Shown here piece after piece: positions 18,636-27,117 of a DNA stretch of 64,000 nt. The stretch's first letter is position 1. Every line of letters starts with the position of its first letter. Made by a program: the position numbers and the translations under genes. The DNA lies in the NCBI GenBank assembly GCA_019359275.1, contig JAHHHP010000014.1, forward strand, positions 27,351-91,350, in the 5' to 3' direction. The notes beneath the pieces were generated by a model. The model was not told where the DNA came from. It did no database searches and was given only the letters and a program-made list of their open reading frames with translations. Origin of the DNA: Myxacorys chilensis ATA2-1-KO14 (lineage in GTDB: Bacteria > Cyanobacteriota > Cyanobacteriia > Leptolyngbyales > Leptolyngbyaceae).

Positions 18636-19496
18636 ATGGATAAGCGATCGCTAGTAATGTGTGCAGGAGTGGTAACACTCATGATGAGTGGATGTAGCAC
18701 GGGCGACGATGCAAGTAGCTCGTCCAGTCCTTCCCCATCCGTTGCTCAAAGCTCTGTTAATCAAGGCTCAACAGCAACACAATCCTTCTCTAAGCCGCTT
18801 GTGGCAGAGAAAAATGCAACTAAAAGCAATAGCCGTGCCCGCGTTGCGGGTTTACTGCAATCAACCGAGCCTCTAGAGCGGGCACGGCAAGTTCAGGCAA
18901 GAATCAACAAAAAAGGGCAAAAAGACCCGTTCTCTGGGTTGCCTCCCGTTTTGTCTTTCAATCTTCCAGCGAGTAATGCTCCTTCTCAAAGCCCGAGTAA
19001 TGGTTTGCCATCGTTACCAGCATTCCCTGTCGCTCCAGAAGTGTTGCCCTCGTTTCCAACTGTGGCGACAGCCTCTTCTGGTGGGACAGCTTCTCGTGGA
19101 TCGGCTACTCGTGGGACAGCTTCTGGTGGGACAGCTTCTCGTGGACTAAGCCCTTCAAACCCTGGGAAATCCGCGATCGCTGCATTACCACCACTCCCAC
19201 TACCCACGTTGGCTGAAGCCGTAGAGGTGTCAGGTGTGATTGTGGTGAGTGGAGTGCCGCAAGCCATTGTCAAAGCGCCAAACGAATCAACGAGTCGCTA
19301 TGTTGGAGCAGGGCAACGCCTCTCCAATGGACAGATTCTCGTCAAACGCATTGAAATGAACAGGGGTTCTGATCCGATCGTGGTTTTAGAGCAGAATGGC
19401 GTTGAGGTATCGAGAGGGGTTGGTGAAAAAGCAACGCCAACTCAAGGCACACCCACTGCCATGATGAGAGCTAAAAATATCCCTCAAGTTTCTTAA
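18636..19496 (+). CDS. Lipoprotein with a PilP-like C-terminal domain
   Basis: The 286-residue protein begins with a lipoprotein signal peptide (VTLMMSGCSTGDD; Cys at about residue 20). A long Ser/Pro/Ala linker includes an imperfect GTASRG/GSATRG repeat (about 19081-19145). The C-terminal segment (VSGVIVVSGVPQAIVKAP, then VGAGQRLSNGQILVKRI and VVLEQNGVEVSR) resembles the small beta-domain of pilus-assembly PilP/GspC proteins. This would fit the inner-membrane alignment complex of type IV pili, but the match is by eye. It lies 168 bases after sigF, same strand. Confidence 0.6.
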   Translation: MDKRSLVMCAGVVTLMMSGCSTGDDASSSSSPSPSVAQSSVNQGSTATQSFSKPLVAEKNATKSNSRARVAGLLQSTEPLERARQVQARINKKGQKDPFSGLPPVLSFNLPASNAPSQSPSNGLPSLPAFPVAPEVLPSFPTVATASSGGTASRGSATRGTASGGTASRGLSPSNPGKSAIAALPPLPLPTLAEAVEVSGVIVVSGVPQAIVKAPNESTSRYVGAGQRLSNGQILVKRIEMNRGSDPIVVLEQNGVEVSRGVGEKATPTQGTPTAMMRAKNIPQVS

Positions 19497-19605
19497 GGTC
19501 AGCCCTAACTACAATTTGCAACAGTTTACAGCAACCTCTGGGAAACAGACGTTAGAGTGAAAGTACTGCTTTGACCCTTCGCACATTTTTCCCGGAGTTG
19601 TTGTT

Positions 19606-20259
19606 ATGACAGCGACTAACCAGCCTAGAGATGTTTGGAGTTCTCTTCTTCCGGAACCTCTGCCGACTCAAGATACAGAGTTGCTAAGACAAATTGGGTT
19701 TATTCCTGGACTGAAAGAACTGTTGATGGTCAGACAAGTTCATGCATTAGAACACGCAACTGTCTGGGTTTTAAGTGGTGCTTCTGATCCGTCGATTCCT
19801 GACATCGATTTCAATGCGAACTGGACTGATACAGGTAATCTCGGTGGACTATCGACGGAACAAGGATTTTATCTCTACGGTCAGGTTGAAACTTCGGAGG
19901 TCCGGCGGGCGGCTAGAGAAGCACTGACTCGAATGAAGGGCGGAGAATGGAACTTAGCCGTTCATCCGCGCTGTGGAACTAATTTTTCGGTCGGAATGCT
20001 ATTGACGGCATCGCTGGCATTTAGCGTTCATTTACTGTTGCCGCGAGGTCCGATTGAACAATTATTGGGATTTGGGTTTGCCGCTTCTACAGCGACTCAA
20101 CTGACTCCAGAACTTGGACGTCTGGTACAGCAGTATATTACAACTGCCGTTCCATTCAATTTGACGATCCAGGACGTTGCGGTTATCGCAGATCGCAAGG
20201 GCGAGCCAGATGCTTGGGGACGCCCTACTCATTTCATTCAAACGGCATGGGTTAATTAA
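19606..20259 (+). CDS. DUF6391 family protein
   Basis: The 217-residue product has the cyanobacterial DUF6391-type HALEHATVWVL segment near residue 45, followed by GGLSTEQGFYLYGQV and HPRCGTNFSVGMLLT, then a hydrophobic region (ASLAFSVHLLLPRGP) likely to be membrane-associated. The His and Cys residues (HALEHAT, HPRCGTN) suggest metal binding but no activity is known. ATG 19606 has a GGAG site upstream. Its assignment to DUF6391 is from memory of the family pattern. Confidence 0.7.
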   Translation: MTATNQPRDVWSSLLPEPLPTQDTELLRQIGFIPGLKELLMVRQVHALEHATVWVLSGASDPSIPDIDFNANWTDTGNLGGLSTEQGFYLYGQVETSEVRRAAREALTRMKGGEWNLAVHPRCGTNFSVGMLLTASLAFSVHLLLPRGPIEQLLGFGFAASTATQLTPELGRLVQQYITTAVPFNLTIQDVAVIADRKGEPDAWGRPTHFIQTAWVN

Positions 20260-20297
20260 CATTGTTGATTAGCAATAAGGAAAGAGTGACTAACCAC

Positions 20298-20326
20298 TAA
20301 AAAAGTAGCCCCCACGAGGCTACTTT
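20298..20326 (-). terminator. Terminator between DUF6391 and BON genes
   Basis: AAAGTAGCC pairs with GGCTACTTT around a 7-base loop. On the minus strand it runs into TTTTTTAG, so it ends the BON-domain gene; on the plus strand it may also slow read-through from DUF6391. Confidence 0.75.
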
Positions 20327-20353
20327 AGTTAGACGAGGCTAAAACTAAGCAGA

Positions 20354-20713
20354 CTAGCCAATTTCAACCTGTCCAGTATCCACAGTAGAAGATCCGTTCA
20401 CATTATTAGCAATTTCAACGAGCCGATTGAGGGTATCTTGACTCGGGGCTTTGCCCTTGAGAACCACAGTGCTTCCAGTCTGAGCTACCCAGACGGTGTC
20501 ACAATCCGCAACTTGAGAATCTTGGTCAAACGCTAGAGCAACTCGCTTTGCTAATCCACTTTGATCGTATTCTCCGTTTAGACCTATCCGTTCGGGCGCG
20601 ATCGTTTCCCCTGCCGGAGCTTGGGCAGTGGCTTGAGGAGCCGCTTGACCACTAATTGCCTGCTCAGGGTTTTGGGGCTTTTCCATGCCGAACAGTCGTT
20701 TTAACCAACCCAT
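20354..20713 (-). CDS. BON-like domain protein
   Basis: The 119-residue product starts MGWLKRLFGMEKPQ, a basic amphipathic segment, followed by an Ala/Gln/Pro linker and a C-terminal BON-like domain: VALAFDQDSQVADCDTVWV, then TGSTVVLKGKAPSQDTLNRLVEIANNVNG and a closing VDTGQV strand. BON domains bind membranes or phospholipids in osmotically induced proteins. No signal peptide is present. The gene converges on DUF6391 across a shared hairpin. Confidence 0.75.
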   Translation of the reverse strand: MGWLKRLFGMEKPQNPEQAISGQAAPQATAQAPAGETIAPERIGLNGEYDQSGLAKRVALAFDQDSQVADCDTVWVAQTGSTVVLKGKAPSQDTLNRLVEIANNVNGSSTVDTGQVEIG

Positions 20714-21057
20714 AACTTTACTAACTCCAAAACAGCTTTCTAGACCTGAACATAGACGGTAGACGATTAGCCCGTCCTACTAGATCCGTCGTAGGAGAGA
20801 AAAATCTTTGCGTTCAAGGTTCACGAGTTCTAGCAAGTGCAATTGCTTTGCAAGTTCTGAAAGAGTTCTCAATGCAAACTTGATTGAACCGCAAAAATTC
20901 CATCTGATGAATGTAATGTCAAGATTTCTGTAAAAAGCAGCTTGAGGCGGCGAGAAGAGCTTGGGGATAATTACGTTGCGCGATAAAATGAACTTTCATA
21001 GGTGGTGCAAGCTTAAACAGTTTGCATCGTTAGCCTTTATAGACAAAGCCGATCGTG
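20714..21057 (+). other. Leader/promoter interval before ilvH
   Basis: This 344-base stretch has no gene. It contains a small CCTAC/GTAGG hairpin near 20787 and no recognisable attenuator peptide of branched-chain codons. Promoters for ilvH and the divergent BON gene should lie here. Confidence 0.4.
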
Positions 21058-21576
21058 ATGAAGCACACACTCTCTGTTCTAGTTGAAGACGAAGCCGGAG
21101 TTCTATCTCGGATTGCAGGATTATTTGCTCGTCGGGGCTTCAATATCGAGAGCTTGGCAGTGGGTCCGGCAGAGCAGATGGGGGTCTCTCGAATTACGAT
21201 GGTCGTGCCAGGGGACGATCGCAGCATTGAGCAATTGACCAAGCAACTCTATAAGTTGATCAACGTGATCAAAGTCCAGGACATTACGGAAGTACCGTGT
21301 GTTGAGCGGGAATTGATGTTGCTCAAGGTGAACGCCGGTAGCACGCATCGCTCAGAAATTGTTGAGTTGGCACAAATCTTTCGAGCGAGAGTCGTAGACG
21401 TTGCGGAAGATTCTCTGACGCTAGAAGTAGTGGGCGATCCGGGAAAAATGGTCGCGATCGTACAAGTTCTCAATAAGTTTGGGATTCGAGAAATCGCGCG
21501 AACAGGAAAAATCGCTCTGACTCGGGAATCGGGAGTTAATACAGAGTTTCTCAAATCTTTGGAAGCGAAAGTGTAG
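21058..21576 (+). CDS. ilvH: Acetolactate synthase small (regulatory) subunit
   Basis: IlvH is the regulatory subunit of acetohydroxyacid synthase and confers valine feedback inhibition in the branched-chain amino acid pathway. The 172-residue protein has the ACT domain start [20 protein letters not shown] with [14 protein letters not shown], the linker [13 protein letters not shown], and the second domain ending [17 protein letters not shown] 21058 is preferred over the GTG at 21055. The catalytic subunit ilvB is not adjacent, which is usual in cyanobacteria. Confidence 0.95.
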   Translation: MKHTLSVLVEDEAGVLSRIAGLFARRGFNIESLAVGPAEQMGVSRITMVVPGDDRSIEQLTKQLYKLINVIKVQDITEVPCVERELMLLKVNAGSTHRSEIVELAQIFRARVVDVAEDSLTLEVVGDPGKMVAIVQVLNKFGIREIARTGKIALTRESGVNTEFLKSLEAKV

Positions 21577-21635
21577 AAGTTATTCTATCTACCCGCGATC
21601 AGTACGACAGAATAAATTGCCCTCCCATTGTGCAA

Positions 21636-21668
21636 AAATCTCCGATTTCTCGAAGAAATCGGAGATTT
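21636..21668 (+). terminator. Perfect 15-bp hairpin after ilvH
   Basis: Arms of 15 bases (21636-21650 and 21654-21668) pair perfectly around a CGA loop, 60 bases after the ilvH stop and before the convergent MORN gene. The AT ends can act in both directions, but the T-run is short. Confidence 0.6.
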
Positions 21669-21755
21669 GAATACGCCGCTCTTTAAATTCACGGACTTAG
21701 CGATCGTTATAGAACTCAAAATCCTACTGGATCAATGGTTTGCGGAAAGCGAGTG

Positions 21756-22487
21756 TTAGGGCGTATACGGGACACCTTGCCGCATCTCACCTGAGAATCT
21801 TCGACCATCGGCAAAAGTGAGCGTTCCTCGACCATCGGCAACGCCTTGCCGCAGTTCGCCTGTATAGCTGATATAGGGATATCCGGGCGGGAAGGAACAT
21901 GTTCCTTTGCCTTCTAAAGAGCTGTTGTAGTATGTCCCTTGACAGCGAATGCCGTTTTTAAAGGTGATTGTTCCATTGCCTTTCGCTTGACCTAGATAAA
22001 AGCCACCAGTGTAAATGTTGCCACTGCTATATATGAACTTGCCTTGCCCATGAGGATGCCCGTTTCGCACGGCTCCGGTGTAGCGATCGCCGCTGGCAAA
22101 GATGAAGCTTCCGTACCCGTGAGGCTGACCGTTTCTCATCTCGCCTTCGTAGCGATCGTTATTCGCAAACAGGAACATGCCGCGACCACTGGGTACACCA
22201 TTGCGCACCGTGCCTTCATAGCGATCGCTGTTGGAGTAGACCAACACTCCCGATCCATTCGGTAATTTATTGCGGACTTCGCCTGTGAAGTACTTATACT
22301 TCGCGGGTGCTAGATCCTTATCACCGCTACTGTAGACGCAAGTGACGTTGGAGCCGGATGAAGCTTCACATGTGGGGCGAAGCGCGGCGTCCGCTGAAGC
22401 GGCTGCACTTGTGGGCAGCGCATGAAGAACGAAGGCGATGCCTAGAGTAGAAGCCGCAAGACTTCCAAAGTGATGTTGACGAATCAT
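21756..22487 (-). CDS. Secreted MORN-repeat protein
   Basis: The 243-residue product has an N-terminal signal segment (LGIAFVLHALPTSAAASA) and then about seven MORN repeats of the type RYEGEMRNGQPHGYGSFIFA, each about 23 residues. MORN repeats form elongated beta-sheets that act in scaffolding or membrane contact. Two Cys residues before the repeats (TCEASS, VTCVYS) and two late ones (IRCQG, GTCSF) could form disulfides outside the cytoplasm. I prefer the ATG at 22487 (MIRQHHFG) to one 27 bases upstream. The function is unknown. Confidence 0.85.
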   Translation of the reverse strand: MIRQHHFGSLAASTLGIAFVLHALPTSAAASADAALRPTCEASSGSNVTCVYSSGDKDLAPAKYKYFTGEVRNKLPNGSGVLVYSNSDRYEGTVRNGVPSGRGMFLFANNDRYEGEMRNGQPHGYGSFIFASGDRYTGAVRNGHPHGQGKFIYSSGNIYTGGFYLGQAKGNGTITFKNGIRCQGTYYNSSLEGKGTCSFPPGYPYISYTGELRQGVADGRGTLTFADGRRFSGEMRQGVPYTP

Positions 22488-22641
22488 AAGTAATGCGCTC
22501 TCTTCGATTGGCAAAAAAGCTGATTGGGATTTGTAACAATGCCTTATGAATACAGAGTGCCCGAAGAATTTTTAGAGATAACGCAAACCCGCCAAACGAA
22601 GGTAGTTTTGTAGAGCCTATGGTTTGACGATCGTAGCGCCC

Positions 22642-22673
22642 TTGTAAAGATGCGATGCATTGCGTCTTTACAA
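22642..22673. repeat. 32-base palindromic dispersed repeat
   Basis: The sequence from TTGTAAAGA to TCTTTACAA is a nearly perfect palindrome (two G-U pairs). It belongs to the type of short palindrome (TTGTAAAGACGC...) that I recall as widely dispersed in cyanobacterial intergenic DNA. The rest of the 343-base interval 22488-22830 holds only the mutS2 terminator. Confidence 0.6.
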
Positions 22674-22731
22674 CACGGCATCAGGGTTGATCAACAAGGT
22701 TTACACTACTAGCAACGACAGGATTAAAACC

Positions 22732-22761
22732 AAAAAATCAGCATTCTTTAAGGATGCTGAT
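22732..22761 (-). terminator. Terminator of mutS2
   Basis: On the minus strand ATCAGCAT pairs with ATGCTGAT and is followed by six T residues. It lies 70 bases after the mutS2 stop. Confidence 0.7.
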
Positions 22762-22830
22762 GAAATTGTCGTTCGAGTTAGACAAATCTAACGCATCAAA
22801 AGTCACTTACCTATCAAGCATCGGGAAGTT

Positions 22831-25278
22831 CTAGTAAGGATATGCGATCGTCACACCCGTACCACCATCTGCGCGATCAGCAAGTTCAAACCGCTCAATG
22901 CGCGGATGCTGTCGCAAAAATTCGTGAACTCCCTGGCGCAGTTTTCCGGTTCCATGACCATGAATAATCCACATCGCACCCTGAATTTCTGAAATCGCTC
23001 GCTCTAGCGCCACTTCTGCATCAGGCACACGACTACCGCGAATATCGATCGTGTTTCGAGCCGTTCGGATCGCCGGAGCAGGAGGGGGTGGCGGGGGGGC
23101 AGGAGCCATCTTTTTAGCGTCTTGAGGTTTGGGTTCTTTCTTGACGGGCTTCTCACCGTCTAGCGATTCTACATCGTCGATCGGAACGGTCATCTTCATC
23201 AAGCCGAAGCGGACGCTCAGTTCTTCATCATCTGAGATGGCGAGAACTTCAGCCGTCTGACCGAGACGAGGAATGCGGACGCGATCGCCCACTTTTGGAC
23301 GGTATCCGGGCTTCGGCTTCGGCTCCTGCTTCGATGGTAAGCGGTGCGCAGCGATCCGGTTTAGAGCATCTGTTGCCTGTTGCGCGTCTTGAGCGGTGAC
23401 ATTGCCTTGCTGAAGCTTGCGAATGACTTTAGCGATTTCTGACTTGGCTTGCGCGATCGCCTCTTGCACGGCTAATTCTTGCTGCTGTTGAAGTTGTCGT
23501 TCACGATCGCGCAAATTCGCCGCTTTTTCAGACACTTCTTGATAGAACCGTTCGGCTTGCTGCACCAGTTGCGCAGCTTCTTGGGCTTTGGTTTCTTGCT
23601 GGCGACGTTGAGCTTCGAGTCCAGCAATGACTTGATTAACATCTTCAGTCGCGCCGCCAACGTGAGTTTGCGCCTGCTGAATCACAGCCTCATTTAGTCC
23701 TAGACGACGCGCGATCGTGAGGGCGTTGGAGCGTCCAGGAATGCCCCATAACAAACGATAGGTAGGAGAAAGCAATACGTCGTCAAATTCGACAGAGGCA
23801 TTCTCAAAGCGATCGTCGTCATATTTGAGGGCCTTCAATTCGCCAAAGTGGGTCGTAGCGATCGTTAAGGAGGCATGATCCGCGAGGTACTTGAGCAACG
23901 CGATCGCTAGAGCAGACCCTTCAGTTGGATCCGTACCCGCCCCGACTTCATCAAGGAGTACAAGCGAATTGGCGGCTTGATGCGGCGCTTCGGCTGGTGT
24001 TTCGCTTGCGGCTGGGGCAGCCGTGTCAGGGACTAGTGCATTGAGAATTCGGCTAATTCGGCGGATATGACCTGAAAAAGTGGATAGACTTTGTTCTAGT
24101 GATTGCTCATCCCCAATATCGGCTAAGACCTGATCAAACCAAGGCAACTCAACAGGTTCACGGGCTGGAATGAATAGCCCTACTTTTGCCATCAGAACGG
24201 CTAGTCCTAAGGTCTTCAGCGTAACAGTTTTGCCACCTGTGTTTGGACCCGTGATAGCAACCACGCGGGTATGAGGCTGAATTCTTAAGTCAGTCGGAAC
24301 AACTGAGTTTCCTTGCTCATGCTGTTGCTGCCATATCAACAGCGGATGGCGCAGTTGACGCAATACGATTGGTTCAGACCGCTGACCAGCTTGATGTCCA
24401 ATGAAGCGCGGCGGATTTGCACCGAGCCAATAGCTGTATCGCGATCGCGCGGTTGCTAAGTCCAGCGTGGTGCAAATTGCTAACAGCCGCTCTAAATCGT
24501 CCTTAACGGTCGCCACTTGTTCGCTTAAGACTCGTCGTACCGCTTCTTCTTCAACCTGCTCTTGGCGCTGAAGCTGACGAAGCTGATTATTGAGCTGCAC
24601 AGTTTGATGCGGCTCAACATACAGCGTTGCTCCGCTCATGGACGTATCGTGGACGATACCAGAAATGACATCTTTATGCGTAGCTTTGACCGGAACGACA
24701 AACCGACCTTCCCGCTGCGTGATCAATTGCTCTTGAACAGCGCTGGCATGTCGTCCCATCAGTTTTTGCAGCAGGTCATGGATGCGATCGCGCACCTGAC
24801 GTTGTTTATCTCGAATTTCAGCTAACTTCGGGCTTGCCCGTTCACTCACCTTACCGTCATCATTGATGCATCGATAAATTTCCTGCTCGATTTCAGGGTA
24901 GGTTCGCAATTCTGATACCAAATCGTTCAGAATGACGATATCAGAATGGTTATCGATGGTGCGTCTTAACGTTCTTGCACCCGATAATGTTGTTGCGATC
25001 GCAAGTAATTCATATCCAGACAAAATGCCGTGCCGCACAGCCCGCTCTAACGAACCGCCAATATCATCAATTCCATCAAAGCTGAGTGCTGTAGTAAGCT
25101 GATTTTCTAGCTGATAAACGTCCTGCGTTTGCGCCAGCAGCACTTCTGTCTCTACCTGAGTAGCTGGAATTTTAAGCTGACGAGCCGCGATCGCGCCCAA
25201 CTTGGTCGAAGCAAAGGTCGCTAAATGTTGGCATAGTCGCGACCACTCCAGTAATTCTAAAGTTTCGTTTTGAATCAA
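22831..25278 (-). CDS. mutS2: Endonuclease/ribosome-rescue ATPase MutS2
   Basis: The 815-residue protein has the MutS2 layout: N-terminal core and clamp helices, the MutS-type ATPase with Walker A GPNTGGKTVTLK, DEVGAGTDPTEGSALA and TTHFGELK, a long Gln/Glu-rich coiled coil, a KOW/SH3-like segment (GDRVRIPRLGQTAEV), and a C-terminal Smr nuclease domain (DIRGSRVPDAE, HGHGTGKLRQ). MutS2 suppresses homologous recombination in some bacteria and splits collided ribosomes in Bacillus. It does not take part in mismatch repair with MutL. A poly-Pro linker precedes the Smr domain. The start ATG is at 25278. Confidence 0.96.
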   Translation of the reverse strand: MIQNETLELLEWSRLCQHLATFASTKLGAIAARQLKIPATQVETEVLLAQTQDVYQLENQLTTALSFDGIDDIGGSLERAVRHGILSGYELLAIATTLSGARTLRRTIDNHSDIVILNDLVSELRTYPEIEQEIYRCINDDGKVSERASPKLAEIRDKQRQVRDRIHDLLQKLMGRHASAVQEQLITQREGRFVVPVKATHKDVISGIVHDTSMSGATLYVEPHQTVQLNNQLRQLQRQEQVEEEAVRRVLSEQVATVKDDLERLLAICTTLDLATARSRYSYWLGANPPRFIGHQAGQRSEPIVLRQLRHPLLIWQQQHEQGNSVVPTDLRIQPHTRVVAITGPNTGGKTVTLKTLGLAVLMAKVGLFIPAREPVELPWFDQVLADIGDEQSLEQSLSTFSGHIRRISRILNALVPDTAAPAASETPAEAPHQAANSLVLLDEVGAGTDPTEGSALAIALLKYLADHASLTIATTHFGELKALKYDDDRFENASVEFDDVLLSPTYRLLWGIPGRSNALTIARRLGLNEAVIQQAQTHVGGATEDVNQVIAGLEAQRRQQETKAQEAAQLVQQAERFYQEVSEKAANLRDRERQLQQQQELAVQEAIAQAKSEIAKVIRKLQQGNVTAQDAQQATDALNRIAAHRLPSKQEPKPKPGYRPKVGDRVRIPRLGQTAEVLAISDDEELSVRFGLMKMTVPIDDVESLDGEKPVKKEPKPQDAKKMAPAPPPPPPAPAIRTARNTIDIRGSRVPDAEVALERAISEIQGAMWIIHGHGTGKLRQGVHEFLRQHPRIERFELADRADGGTGVTIAYPY

Positions 25279-25480
25279 GGTGCAACTGTTTCAATTAAAG
25301 CCACTATCTTAAATTTAGAAGGTTTTAGAGAACTTTGCACTGTCGCAAGGATTATTTCAAATCACCACTGGTTCTCAATGCATTTCTTAACCCACTAAAG
25401 GCTAAAAGAACAGAGGATAAATAGACACCCACCCTACTTTTGGTCTGGACGAAATAAATGTAGAACTTCAAGCGCAACCC

Positions 25481-25945
25481 AAGACTCGCATCAAAGAAAA
25501 GCTGCTGCGCGATTGCAATCTGCATACGATCGTCCGGTTGCCCAATGGTGTGTTGCCCCTACACCAGCATTGGGCAACCGGACGTTCTGTTCTTCACCAA
25601 AGGGGAGCCAACGAGTGAGGTCTGGTATTATGAGCATCCCTATCCACAGGGAGCGCAGTCTTATAACAAGACGAAGCCAATGCGCATTGAGGAGTTTGAG
25701 GTGGAAAAAGCTTGGTGGGAGAACCGCGAGGAGACGGAATATGCTTGGAGAGAGTCGGTTGAAAGCATTATTGCGAATGGCTATAACTTAGATATTAAGA
25801 ACCCTATGCGATCGCAGACAGCCACGAAGACCCACTGGTGCTGAAGCAATATCAGGAAGCTGCAGCAGCGGCAGACCAGACGCGGTTAGCATTAAAGGCA
25901 GCATTGCAATCGTGTTTAGAGGATCGAACGGGAGGCAAACAATGA
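25481..25945 (+). pseudogene. hsdM: Decayed hsdM, type I restriction-modification methyltransferase (C-terminal remnant)
   Basis: Three reading frames together encode the end of a type I N6-adenine methylase. Frame 2 gives KTRIKEKLLRDCNLHTIVRL; near 25553 the match moves to frame 3 (PYTSIGQPDVLFFTKGEP, WYYEHPYPQGAQSYNKTKPM, AWWENREETEYAW, IIANGYNLDIKNP); near 25805 it returns to frame 2 (YAIADSHEDPLVLKQYQEAA) and ends in a TGA at 25943. The N-terminal 300-plus residues, including the NPPF/Y catalytic region, are absent. Two frameshifts and the 5' deletion make it non-functional. Its stop overlaps the ATG of the DUF433 gene, the coupling expected in the original operon. Confidence 0.85.
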
Positions 25946-26178
25946 GTGAAAATCTTTTACAACGTATTACTCTCAACTCAGAGATTTGTCACGGAAAGCC
26001 TTGTGTGCGGAATTTAAGGTATCCAGTTGAGTTTTTGCTAGAGTTGCTCAGTTCGGGGATGACGACTGAGGAAATTTTGGCGGACTACGACGATTTAGAA
26101 ACAGAGGATATTCTGGCTTCGCTGTTGTATGCGGCACGTTTAAGCCAGGTGAAGAGTATTTATAAGTTTGCCTCATGA
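25942..26178 (+). CDS. DUF433 family protein, likely antitoxin-type partner
   Basis: The 78-residue product matches DUF433: ITLNSEICHGKPCVRNLRYPVEFLLELLSSGMTTEEILADYDDLETEDILASLLYAA, a small helix-turn-helix-like fold. DUF433 genes usually precede a DUF5615 gene, as here, and are regarded as antitoxin-like. The ATG at 25942 overlaps the stop of the hsdM remnant (ATGA), and the gene's own TGA overlaps the next ATG (26175-26178), so the pair is translationally coupled. It appears intact inside a decayed R-M locus. Confidence 0.85.
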   Translation: MSENLLQRITLNSEICHGKPCVRNLRYPVEFLLELLSSGMTTEEILADYDDLETEDILASLLYAARLSQVKSIYKFAS

Positions 26179-26525
26179 AGTTTTTGGTGGATGCCCAGTT
26201 ACCTGTGCGGTTAGCACAATGCTTACGAGATGCAGGTCACGATGTAGTCCATACCCGAGAGTTACCTGACCAAAACGCAACACCTGATTCTGTGATTAAT
26301 CAACTTTCAGTCGATCAGGAGCGAGTTGTGATTACAAAAGATGCAGATTTTTTGGAGTCGTTTTTGCTTCAACAACGTCCCTACAAACTTCTGCTGGTGA
26401 CAACAGGGAATATCAGAAACTCTGAATTGGAGACATTATTTGGGAATCATCTGACTCAAGTTATTGAGCTATTTGAGCAGTATAATTACCTCGAACTCAG
26501 CCGTGATGCATTGATTGTGCATTGA
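26175..26525 (+). CDS. DUF5615 PIN-like protein, likely toxin-type partner
   Basis: The 116-residue protein starts MKFLVDAQLPVRLAQCLRDAGHD, followed by HTRELPDQNATPDSVI and VVITKDADFLES, with LLLVTTGNIRN; these are the DUF5615 marks of a PIN-like nuclease fold (Asp6, the TKDADF acidic pair). Members are predicted RNases paired with DUF433. Nuclease activity is not demonstrated. The start overlaps the DUF433 stop. Its own TGA overlaps a TTG from which an HsdS-like fragment reads. Confidence 0.85.
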   Translation: MKFLVDAQLPVRLAQCLRDAGHDVVHTRELPDQNATPDSVINQLSVDQERVVITKDADFLESFLLQQRPYKLLLVTTGNIRNSELETLFGNHLTQVIELFEQYNYLELSRDALIVH

Positions 26526-26629
26526 TAAATTTAGAACACTTCTATACGATCGCCCAAGCACCCAACGGCATCGCAAAACTACGATCGCTCATCCTCGATC
26601 TAGCAGTACGGGGAAAATTAGTCCCGTAA
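26522..26629 (+). pseudogene. hsdS: Truncated hsdS, type I R-M specificity subunit (N-terminal remnant)
   Basis: A TTG at 26522, overlapping the DUF5615 stop, opens a 35-codon frame reading INLEHFYTIAQAPNGIAKLR and then SLILDLAVRGKLVP, the conserved N-terminal entry of HsdS proteins. A TAA (26627-26629) stands where a Gln codon (CAA) is usual; the frame continues DSEDEPVKK beyond it. The rest of hsdS and all of hsdR are missing, because the sequence passes straight into the tmRNA terminator. Confidence 0.8.
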
Positions 26630-26650
26630 GATTCAGAGGATGAACCTGTA

Positions 26651-26686
26651 AAAAAACAAAACGACCCAGTATCGCTACTAGATCGT
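26651..26686 (-). terminator. Rho-independent terminator of tmRNA
   Basis: On the minus strand, an 11-bp stem (26661-26671 with 26676-26686) with a GCGA tetraloop is followed by TTTTGTTTTTTT. It starts 9 bases after the tmRNA 3' end. Confidence 0.9.
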
Positions 26687-26694
26687 CTTTTTAG

Positions 26695-27075
26695 TGGAGC
26701 TGACGGGAGTCGAACCCGTGTCCAAACTAGGTATTAGTACGCCACTCATTCACAGGTTTAGCTTTTCTAGTCCTCAAAGCGGGAATCGTTCATTATCCCG
26801 AACGATGGGATTCTCTAGTATTGTCTTAACTAGCCGACCGACCAGAGGCGAGCGTCTAGAGCAGCCGTTGGGGTTAACTCACAATCCTTAACGGCGTCGA
26901 ACTGTGAGTGCTCAAACCTAGAAGAGGTTTTTAATTAGGCAACTGCTGCTGCCTTGCGAGCAAAAGGAACGATGTTGTTTGCATCTATTCTTTTGAGCCT
27001 GGATTTACGAGAGTAGACTCCCTCTCGACCTGCATAGCGTATCGTTCGCTAGCCCGTCGAAACCGTTACAGCCCC
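26695..27075 (-). ncRNA. ssrA: Transfer-messenger RNA (tmRNA)
   Basis: tmRNA rescues stalled ribosomes and tags the unfinished protein for proteolysis. On the minus strand, GGGGCTG at the 5' end pairs with CAGCTCC at the 3' end to form the acceptor stem, and the T-arm GACACGGGTTCGACTCCCGTC precedes it. The CCA is not encoded. The messenger part reads GCA AAC AAC ATC ... GCC TAA, giving the tag ANNIVPFARKAAAVA, similar to cyanobacterial tags. This is a one-piece tmRNA of about 381 nt. An independent terminator follows. The tag ends in AVA rather than the common LAA. Confidence 0.97.
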
Positions 27076-27089
27076 AAGTGTTCCTCAAT

Positions 27090-27117
27090 TATAGCGCGAA
27101 ATTTTGGGATTTGAAAA
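27090..27117 (-). promoter_or_regulatory. Probable promoter of tmRNA
   Basis: On the minus strand TATAAT (27095 to 27090) lies about 15 bases before the mature 5' end of tmRNA. A weak TTCAAA-type -35 box is found 17 bases further upstream. Confidence 0.6.

Noticed and set aside
26694..26891. Open frame of 65 codons on the plus strand
   Set aside because: It lies wholly antisense to the tmRNA and has no family resemblance.
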